This document shows, in pieces, positions 56,195 to 64,000 of a stretch of 64,000 nt of DNA. This stretch comes from Bradyrhizobium liaoningense (lineage in GTDB: Bacteria; Pseudomonadota; Alphaproteobacteria; Rhizobiales; Xanthobacteraceae). The notes beneath the pieces were generated by a model that saw nothing but the letters and a program-made list of their open reading frames with translations, had not been told where the DNA came from and searched no databases. Location: contig NZ_JAFCJT010000001.1 of NCBI RefSeq assembly GCF_018130785.1, forward strand, positions 868,001 through 932,000, read 5' to 3'. The position numbers were made by a program, and so were the translations under genes. Each line of letters starts with the position of its first letter. Positions within the stretch are counted from its first letter, which is position 1.

Positions 56195-56535
56195 GTCTTC
56201 GCCAGTTCGAGGAAATGCCGCCCCGTGCGGTCCTCGGTCTCGACGATCCAGGCATCCGGATCGAAGCGGATTTCCTTGCTCAGCCGTTCCTCGATGGTGT
56301 GCTCCGGCAGGGGCTGCTGCGCGACCGGCACGAAGAAGCGATCGACCGGGCGGCCGTCGTCATAGACGGTCTGCGGCGCCGGCGCGTACAGCATCGCATT
56401 GCCGTCGAGCAGCGACACCTTCACGAATACCGCCCCCGCCTCCTCGGCACCGCGACGACGCACGGCACCGAACACGCCTTCGGTCTGACACCGGCGCAGG
56501 TAGGCGGAGACCCAGATGTTTGATTTCAAACGCAT
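56191..56535 (-). CDS. DUF1491 family protein
   Basis: A 114-residue protein starting MRLKSNIWVSAYLRRCQ. Typical family segments: GAEEAGAVFVKVSLLDG and RPVDRFFVPV, ending DRTGRHFLELAK. No function has been established for DUF1491. The ATG at 56535 is chosen because it begins the conserved part. It is downstream of the peptidoglycan-binding gene by 57 bases on the same strand. Confidence 0.88.
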   Translation of the reverse strand: MRLKSNIWVSAYLRRCQTEGVFGAVRRRGAEEAGAVFVKVSLLDGNAMLYAPAPQTVYDDGRPVDRFFVPVAQQPLPEHTIEERLSKEIRFDPDAWIVETEDRTGRHFLELAKT

Positions 56536-56592
56536 GAAGGGCACGATAGGCCAGCGCTGCATTCAGCACCAGCCTTCGCACGACAATGACGC

Positions 56593-57298
56593 TTATTCGA
56601 CCGGATGGCCGATCGCGGCTCCGAGCTCGCGCAGCAGGCGGTCGGACACCTGACCCGTCACCTGCATCTTGTGTTCGCGCTCGAATTTCTGGATCGCGGA
56701 CTGGGTCTCGGCACCCATCGTGCCCGTGATCTTCAAATTGCCGTAGCCGTATTCGGACAGCGCGCGCTGCACGCCGGCGATACGTCGTGCGGCCGGGCTC
56801 TGCTGCACGGGAATCGGCGCCGGCGGACGCGCGATGGCGACGGAAGGCGGCGCCGACGCCGTCTGCTTGACCAGATTGGTCATCGGATCGCCCGAGCGCT
56901 GCGTCGATGCCGTCGCCTCGACCGGCTTCTCCGGGGCCTTCTCGGCGGCACGCTCGGCGGGTTTGGGCTCGGCGCGGAACTCCGTCGCTCTCGGCTCCAG
57001 CGGCGACGTATCTGCGCCGACGGGGCGCGGACGCGGCAGGGGGTTCGACAGCGGCACGGACGATGGCGCGGGAAGATTGATCACCGTGCCGAACATCGGC
57101 GCCGGATGACGTCCGGTCTGAAGGAACAGCGCGTTCGCAACGATCGCGCTGACTGCGGCGACGGCGACGAGACCGGCCAGCGTATCCTTGGGACTGTGCA
57201 GCAGGATGCGCATCGCAAGATTGCGCTCGGTCTCGACATCGATGACCGCGGCCTTGGCGCCACGGCGGCGCGGAGCGGCTTCGTCCTTGGCAGACTTC

Positions 57299-57306
<8 letters not shown>
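56593..57306 (-). CDS. Peptidoglycan-binding domain protein with membrane anchor
   Basis: A 237-residue product. A basic N-terminus (MPKKSAKDEAAPRRRGAK) precedes one membrane helix near 45-65 (TLAGLVAVAAVSAIVANALF), a Pro-rich linker and a C-terminal PG_binding_1 domain (RIAGVQRALSEYGYG; AIQKFEREHKMQ). It probably ties the inner membrane to the wall. It overlaps the upstream kinase gene by eight bases. Confidence 0.88.
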
Positions 57307-59161
<1,855 letters not shown>

Positions 59162-59551
59162 TCGTCTGAGAAGACGCGCCGGAACGCCTCCTTATCGTTG
59201 AGCTACCGTGTCAGAGCGACCTTAAACGAGTGCTAAGGCAATGCGGCCCGCCGCCGGACACCGCGTCATCGCGGAGATTTTTAGGCGATTTGACCATGTC
59301 ATCATCGGGGATGGTGAACACAGGGTTTCACCGCCCCCCACATGGTTTCGAAATGGTGGATATGCGACCCCCGGGCGGACTCACGGACCTGCGCGTCAAT
59401 CGAAAATTTACGAGACGGCGATTTGCGAAGTTTCTAGCGTAAATTTTCCGCGAATTAAGCGGAAGGCAATCACTTGCGATTTATCGAGAGTTGCTAGGTC
59501 CGACGCCTCGCGGAGATCGCCGCGGCGGGATCTAACATACAGGTCGATAAG
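59162..59551. other. Divergent intergenic region with an inverted repeat
   Basis: This 390-base gap separates the kinase (-) from DUF5330 (+). It contains a near-CtrA element TTAA-ACGAGTG-CTAA at 59223-59237 and an AT-rich 11-bp inverted repeat (59402-59448). Short frames from 59230 and 59241 lack support. Confidence 0.5.
59402..59448. repeat. AT-rich 11-bp inverted repeat with 25-base spacer
   Basis: GAAAATTTACG (59402-59412) and CGTAAATTTTC (59438-59448) are perfect inverse copies, 104-150 bases upstream of DUF5330. The long spacer suggests two contacts of one DNA-binding protein rather than a hairpin. Confidence 0.6.
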
Positions 59552-59977
59552 ATGCGCTTTCTGCTCCGCATCACATTCTGGCTCGGGCTGGTGCTGGTGC
59601 TCCTGCCGCGGGACAAGACGCCCGGATCGGAGAAGCTGCCGCAGATCGGCGCCGCCGACGCGGTGCAGGCTGCGACCGCGGCCGTCTCCGACGTGAGCCA
59701 GTTCTGCAAGCGCCAGCCGGCGGCCTGCGAGGTCGGCGGACAGGCTGCGACCATCATCGGCCAGCGCGCACAGGACGGCGCGCGCAAGATCTACCAGATC
59801 ATCAACGACAAGAAAGAGCAGCTCGAGAAGCCCGACAAGAAGGCGCCCGATCATACCGGCTCGATCGCGCTGGCCAGCGAAGGCGACACTGCTGCGAGCG
59901 AGGCGCCGCGCGACACCCTGAGCCAGGACGACCTCGCGCTGGAATGGCGCGGCCCTGCGGCGGCGCCGGCGAATTAG
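59552..59977 (+). CDS. DUF5330 domain protein
   Basis: A 141-residue protein starting MRFLLRITFWLGLVLVLLP, one N-terminal membrane segment. The conserved part is DVSQFCKRQPAACEVGGQAAT with two cysteines probably disulfide bonded in the periplasm. The C-terminus is variable. The family is restricted to rhizobia and relatives and is of unknown function. It is upstream of sufE on the same strand. Confidence 0.85.
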   Translation: MRFLLRITFWLGLVLVLLPRDKTPGSEKLPQIGAADAVQAATAAVSDVSQFCKRQPAACEVGGQAATIIGQRAQDGARKIYQIINDKKEQLEKPDKKAPDHTGSIALASEGDTAASEAPRDTLSQDDLALEWRGPAAAPAN

Positions 59978-60045
59978 CGCCCAAACCCTATCGATTTCGC
60001 GTCCTCGCATCCTTATATTGGCCTGAACGGGAACATTGGGCCAGC

Positions 60046-60474
60046 ATGACGACGATCGACGAAATCAGGGACAATTTCGAGCTTCTGGACGAGTGGGACG
60101 ACCGCTACCGGTACGTCATCGAGCTCGGCCGAACCCTGGAACCGATGCCCGAGGCCGAGCATTCGGCCGAGAACAAGGTGAATGGCTGCGTCAGCCAGGT
60201 CTGGCTCCAGAAGCTGGTCGATCGCGATGGCGGCGCCCCGATCCTGAAATATCGCGGCGACAGTGACGCCCACATCGTGCGCGGGCTGGTCGCGATCGTG
60301 CTCTCGCTTTACTCCGGCCGCACGCCGCAGCAGATCCTCGCGACCGACGCGATCGCGGTGTTCAACGAATTCGGCTTTCGCGATCACCTGACGCCGCAGC
60401 GCTCCAACGGCCTGCGCTCGATGGTCGAACGTATCAAGACCGACGCGAGAGAAGCGCTCGCGGAGGCGTCGTAG
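60046..60474 (+). CDS. sufE: SufE-family cysteine desulfuration protein
   Basis: A 142-residue SufE. The acceptor cysteine lies in NKVNGCVSQVWL, the loop that takes persulfide sulfur from SufS for Fe-S assembly. Other family features are FELLDEWDDRYRYVIELGR and the C-terminal NGLRSMVERI. The ATG at 60046 begins the conserved helix. It is apart from the suf cluster here, so it is a stand-alone copy. Confidence 0.95.
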   Translation: MTTIDEIRDNFELLDEWDDRYRYVIELGRTLEPMPEAEHSAENKVNGCVSQVWLQKLVDRDGGAPILKYRGDSDAHIVRGLVAIVLSLYSGRTPQQILATDAIAVFNEFGFRDHLTPQRSNGLRSMVERIKTDAREALAEAS

Positions 60475-60481
60475 GAAGCTT

Positions 60482-60573
60482 CGTAGGGTGGGCGAAGCGG
60501 AGCGTGCCCACCTCCTGAGTGTGATCGGAGAAAGCACGTGGGCACGGCGCTTTGCGCCTTTGCCCACCCTACG
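60482..60573. repeat. Imperfect palindromic repeat after sufE
   Basis: CGTAGGGTGGGCGAAGCGGA-type left arm (60482-60511) pairs with the right arm (60537-60573), which reads GTGGGCACGGCGCTTTGCGC then CTTTGCCCACCCTACG. The right arm is longer by about seven bases. From memory this GGGTGGGC...GTGCCCAC element recurs between genes in Bradyrhizobium. It may also end sufE transcription and that of the convergent mucR-like gene. Confidence 0.75.
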
Positions 60574-60590
60574 GGATCCAGCGCTTGGCT

Positions 60591-61007
60591 CTACTTCCGC
60601 CGCCGCTGCTGCTGTCCCAGTCCCATCTGCTTGGCCAGTTGCGAGCGCGCCACCGCGTAGTTCGGCGCGACCATGGGATAGTCGGCCGGCAGGCCCCATT
60701 TCTCGCGATATTGCTCCGGCGTCATGTTGTACTGGGTACGCAGATGGCGCTTCAGCGACTTGAAGCGCTTGCCGTCTTCCAGACAGACCAGATAGTCCGG
60801 CGCGATCGACTTCTTCAGCGACACCGCAGGCTTTGCCGGCTCGAGCGGCGCCGTCTCGTTGCGGCCTGACGAGACGCGCACCAGGGCGCCATGCACCTGG
60901 CTGATCAGGTTCGAGATCTCGGCCGCCGGCGTCGGATTGTTGCTGACATAGGCGGACACGATGCTCGCCGTCAGCTCGATGAAATTCTTAGCCCCGGCAT
61001 CCGACAT
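60591..61007 (-). CDS. MucR-family transcriptional regulator
   Basis: A 138-residue Ros/MucR protein. The N-terminal half is FIELTASIVSAYVSNN, used for oligomer formation. The zinc-finger-like half is LVCLEDGKRFKSLKRHL then RTQYNMTPEQYREKWGLP. The canonical second Cys is Asp, and the last His (usual RTHYN) is Gln, so two ligands differ from classical Ros. MucR proteins silence AT-rich promoters, including those of surface and motility genes. Confidence 0.92.
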   Translation of the reverse strand: MSDAGAKNFIELTASIVSAYVSNNPTPAAEISNLISQVHGALVRVSSGRNETAPLEPAKPAVSLKKSIAPDYLVCLEDGKRFKSLKRHLRTQYNMTPEQYREKWGLPADYPMVAPNYAVARSQLAKQMGLGQQQRRRK

Positions 61008-61165
61008 CGGCCCGACCTTTCCCTGACCTTGCGTCTCGCCGGATTGGTGACGCTAAAGTATTCCGTGTCAACAATACCTTCGACCGAAAAAAGACAACTG
61101 ACGAATATGAGCTGATTACTGGCGAAGCAACAAGAACGATAGTGCTCTACTTCGATGATTCAGTC

Positions 61166-62035
61166 TCAGGACCGCTGGTCGAGATGGGCGCGCAGCTCGT
61201 CGATCGAGGCGAAGCGCATCATGCCTTCCGGCATCTGCGCTTCGATCGAGCCGTCGGAATAGAGCGAATAGGCCATGCCGTCGACGATACCCGATTTGAG
61301 CACGGTCACGGGCGCGTGCTCGGCCGCCGGCTCCGGTTCGGCTGCAGGCGGCGGCGGGCCGGGCTCAGCAAAGCTCGACGGCGAGCGCGGCGGCGGGCGA
61401 CGCACGGCGGCCGGCGGTTCCGGCGGCCGCATACGGTCCGGCTTTGGCCAGGCATCGTCGAAGCTCGCAGGCGGACTATCCGGGGCGGCAGGCTCCGCAG
61501 GCTCTTCATGAGGCTGCGGCGGCAAGCCCTCGGTCGCCTTCGCCTCCGCGCGCTCGCGCTCCTTGCGGGAGGTCGACGCGAACAACAGGTTGCGACGGCG
61601 CGGCGCTTCCGGAGCCGCAGGCGACGTTGGGGCGTCCGGTTCCGGCGGCGGCTCGACGCGCGGACGTTCGCGCGCGGCGGCCTCGCTCTGCCATGGCGGC
61701 GGACCCGCGGCCGGTGGCGGCGGTGGCTCGGTTTTCGTCGCCGGTGCCGGGAACGGCTCGGATACAGGCGCGCCAGGCACCGCGAGCCCCGGAAGCACGG
61801 GCCTGACCCGGACCTCGCCCTGCGCAGCCGATCCGGCCAGCCGGCGGGCGATGCCCTTCAGTTCCACGACCACGACGTGGAGGCCGGCCAGTAACATTCC
61901 GGAGCAGACGCCAATGGTGCCGGCGATTATGAGGGTGCTGCCGAGGCTGAACTCCCTGACGGTGAAGCCGAACAGGATCGTAAGGAGGCCCGCCAGGACG
62001 GCGAAAATCCCCACAATCAACAATGCCAAGCTCAT
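61166..62035 (-). CDS. Membrane protein with proline-rich cytoplasmic region
   Basis: A 289-residue product starting MSLALLIVGIFAVLAGLL. Two membrane helices occupy residues 2-22 and 32-55. A 180-residue Pro/Ala/Glu-rich disordered stretch follows. The C-terminal 40 residues are ordered (VTVLKSGIVDGMAYSLYSDGSIEAQMPEG), recognisable in several rhizobial proteins but without a name I know. The ATG at 62035 starts the first helix. Function unknown. Confidence 0.75.
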   Translation of the reverse strand: MSLALLIVGIFAVLAGLLTILFGFTVREFSLGSTLIIAGTIGVCSGMLLAGLHVVVVELKGIARRLAGSAAQGEVRVRPVLPGLAVPGAPVSEPFPAPATKTEPPPPPAAGPPPWQSEAAARERPRVEPPPEPDAPTSPAAPEAPRRRNLLFASTSRKERERAEAKATEGLPPQPHEEPAEPAAPDSPPASFDDAWPKPDRMRPPEPPAAVRRPPPRSPSSFAEPGPPPPAAEPEPAAEHAPVTVLKSGIVDGMAYSLYSDGSIEAQMPEGMMRFASIDELRAHLDQRS

Positions 62036-62347
62036 CGAACTCACCCCTGGTCGCGCAGCCATGCGCGACACCCGTTACGGCACGATACCGTCATACGGTG
62101 TTCCACGCCAACGGCGAATTAGAGCCTGCGTTCCTAAAGGGAAGGATATCAGGGACTTATTCACATTCCCTTCAGCTACCGCCCGCTACTTCTAAGCTGC
62201 TCTCAAGGTTCCGGATTTGCTGCGTCGCATCAGGATTTTAGCCATAATGCCCAATTACTTGGTAATGGAACTGCGCTATAGGGATTCCGGGGAAGTGGCC
62301 CGCGGGCACCAGCAGGGCCAAGAGGGGATTCCGGGTCACCAATAGCC
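62036..62347. other. Intergenic region upstream of the glycosyltransferase
   Basis: A 312-base divergent gap. It holds a short palindrome ACCGT-CAT-ACGGT at 62087-62099 and two copies of GGGATTCCGGG near 62281 and 62325. No gene is seen. The promoter of the glycosyltransferase should lie here. Confidence 0.45.
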
Positions 62348-63997
62348 ATGACATCCATCACGACTTCGGCGATCGACACGCCTCTGCGGCGCTCGGTTGA
62401 ACGGACTTGCGACGATCTCGCCATGCTGGTGCTGGCTGCGGTCGCCGTCACTGCAGGCTTGACCTTCCGCGATTACGGGCTCGGCTGGGACGATTACACG
62501 CACGCTGAATATGCCGACCTGCTGCTGCGCATGTTCGGTTCCGGCTTCAGGGACACCGCGGCGCTCTCCTTCGCGAATCTCTACATGTATGGCGGCGGCT
62601 TCGACATGGTCGCGGCTCTCCTGCACAAGGTCATTCCGCTCGAGCTGTTCGAGACGCGACGTCTGCTCGGCGCCGTCGTCGGCGTGATCGGGCTTGCGGT
62701 GACGTGGCGGCTCGGCCGCCGCATCGGCGGGCCCCTTGCCGGTCTTGCCGCACTCCTGCTGCTCGCGCTCTGCCCGATCTTCTACGGCCACATGTTCATG
62801 AACCCGAAGGATGCGCCCTTCGCGGTGGCCATGATCATCCTGATGCTCGGCCTCGTCCGCCTCGCCGAGGAATATCCGCAGCCGTCGCCGCGCACGATCC
62901 TGATCGTCGGCCTGGGTGCCGGCCTCTCGCTCGGCTGCCGCGTCCTCGGCGGCCTCGCGCTGGTCTACGCCATGATCGGCTTCATGCCGCTGTTCCTGGA
63001 GGAGCTGCGCACCGAAGGCGCCCGCGAAGCAGCCCGCCGCTTCGCCCATGTCGTCTACGTGCTGCTGCCCGGCCTCGTGTTCGGCTATCTCGTGATGGGC
63101 CTGATCTGGCCCTGGTCGATCATGGAGCCCGGCAATCCCTTCGAGGCCCTGACCTATTTCTCGCACTTCTTCGAGAAGCCCTGGAAGGAGATGTTCGACG
63201 GCGCGATCGTGTCCGTGCCCGACATGCCCTGGTCCTATCTGCCGACGCTGTTCGCGCTGCAGCTTCCCGAGGTGATGCTGGTGCTGATGGGCGGCGCCGT
63301 GGTCAGCACCTTCGCCATGCTGCCGCGCCGCGAGGTTCCGGCCCGCCGCAAGACCATCCTCTTGATGCTGACGCTGGCGGCGACCCTGCCGCTCGCGATC
63401 GCGATGGTGAAGCGGCCGGCGCTGTACAACGGCATCCGCCACTTCGTCTTCGTGATCCCGCCGATGGCGGTGCTCGGCGGTGTCGCCTTTGCCTGGGCCA
63501 TGGAGCGCCTGCGCACCAACCACCGCACCTGGCAGCCGGTCGTGCTCGCGACCTTCTGCTTCGGCCTCGCGCTCTCGCTGGCCGAGATGATCCGGCTGCA
63601 TCCCTATCAGTACACGCATTTCAACCACATCGCCGGCACCGTGCGCGGCGCCGACGACCGCTTCATGCTGGACTATTGGGGCCTTGCGCTGAAGCAGGCC
63701 TCGGACGAACTGCGCGAGCAGATCGTCGAGCGGCAGGAAGTGGCGCCGGGCAACCGCAAATGGAAGGTCGCGGTGTGCGGTCCGCAGCGCCCGGCCCAGG
63801 TGGCGCTCGGGCCCGACTTCACCATCGGCTGGGATTCCAACGCGGCCGATTTCGCGATGACGCTCGGCGAGTTCTACTGCAAGGGCCTCACCGCGCCCGT
63901 GTTGGTCGAGATCAAGCGCGACGACGTGGTGTTCGCCCGCGTCTACGACATCCGCGGCCGCAGCATTTCCAGCCTGCTGTCGATCCCGGCGCCGTAA
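62348..63997 (+). CDS. GT39/ArnT-like membrane glycosyltransferase
   Basis: A 549-residue protein with about ten membrane helices starting near residue 24. The first outer loop holds the acidic pair GLGWDDYTHAEYADLL typical of the GT-C (GT39/ArnT/PMT) superfamily. A second acidic/aromatic motif is MNPKDAPFAVAM, and the C-terminal soluble part (from about 450) contains YWGLALKQASDEL and PRN-like repeats. It probably moves a sugar from a polyprenyl-phosphate donor in the inner membrane; the acceptor is not known. It ends four bases before the window edge. Confidence 0.85.
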   Translation: MTSITTSAIDTPLRRSVERTCDDLAMLVLAAVAVTAGLTFRDYGLGWDDYTHAEYADLLLRMFGSGFRDTAALSFANLYMYGGGFDMVAALLHKVIPLELFETRRLLGAVVGVIGLAVTWRLGRRIGGPLAGLAALLLLALCPIFYGHMFMNPKDAPFAVAMIILMLGLVRLAEEYPQPSPRTILIVGLGAGLSLGCRVLGGLALVYAMIGFMPLFLEELRTEGAREAARRFAHVVYVLLPGLVFGYLVMGLIWPWSIMEPGNPFEALTYFSHFFEKPWKEMFDGAIVSVPDMPWSYLPTLFALQLPEVMLVLMGGAVVSTFAMLPRREVPARRKTILLMLTLAATLPLAIAMVKRPALYNGIRHFVFVIPPMAVLGGVAFAWAMERLRTNHRTWQPVVLATFCFGLALSLAEMIRLHPYQYTHFNHIAGTVRGADDRFMLDYWGLALKQASDELREQIVERQEVAPGNRKWKVAVCGPQRPAQVALGPDFTIGWDSNAADFAMTLGEFYCKGLTAPVLVEIKRDDVVFARVYDIRGRSISSLLSIPAP

Positions 63998-64000
63998 TAT

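Overview
The window is high-GC DNA (about 63-65% by eye) from an alphaproteobacterium, almost certainly Bradyrhizobium or a close relative. The support is: a cycHJKL-type cytochrome c maturation operon, a FeuP/FeuQ pair, a MucR-family regulator, a formate dehydrogenase tail of the FdhD/FdsD type, DUF2336/DUF5330/DUF1491 proteins, a CtrA-type TTAA-N7-TTAA site, and intergenic palindromes typical of these genomes. The assignment is from recognition, not from a database search.

Layout. 1-1143 (+): end of an NAD-linked formate dehydrogenase operon (fdsA tail, fdhD, fdsD). 1118-8070 (-): degP, a response regulator/histidine kinase pair and glnE, the last three overlapping. 8211-9632 (-): a chemotaxis receptor with a frameshifted C-terminus. 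9743-13904 (-): ccmI-ccmE-ccmF-ccmH (cycHJKL) with an 18-bp perfect palindrome upstream. 14036-18493 (-): two unknown proteins, feuP/feuQ and a small membrane protein. 18729-21628 (+): ku, small proteins, an orphan Flp pilin and a long hairpin repeat. 21833-27795 (+): a ThDP enzyme, a triple-GAF histidine kinase and a membrane alpha/beta hydrolase. 27799-30053 (-): a DHA2 exporter and a YcgN cysteine-cluster protein. 30348-33802 (+): PBP1A followed by DUF1214 and DUF1254 proteins. 34139-35113 (-): a duplicated DUF1259 protein.

35321-41885 is an arsenic-type island, the most interesting region. One arm (-) holds an ArsR, a flavoprotein with a Cys-rich tail, two MFS exporters and a separately promoted GDCCVxC mini-protein. 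The other arm (+) holds a second ArsR, a thioredoxin-type ArsC, an AqpS-like channel and a glutaredoxin-type ArsC. Three near-identical 20-bp palindromes precede the three minus-strand units, two of them exactly 39 bases from the start codon. A different palindrome covers the start codon of the second arsR. No ArsB, Acr3 or ArsH is present.

41918-47353: a polar amino acid ABC transporter with a class V aminotransferase (-), divergent from an IclR regulator (+) with a clear palindromic operator. 47630-50402 (+): a cobalamin riboswitch in front of an orphan TonB-dependent receptor of siderophore type. 50541-54965: GFA protein, ATP-grasp-like protein, MBL hydrolase divergent from a LysR regulator, and a lipoprotein. 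55220-59161: DUF2336 (+) behind a CtrA site, then DUF1491, a peptidoglycan-binding protein and a DivJ/PleC-like kinase (-). 59552-63997: DUF5330, SufE, MucR-like regulator, a proline-rich membrane protein and a GT39-type glycosyltransferase. No rRNA, tRNA, IS element, prophage or CRISPR array was seen.
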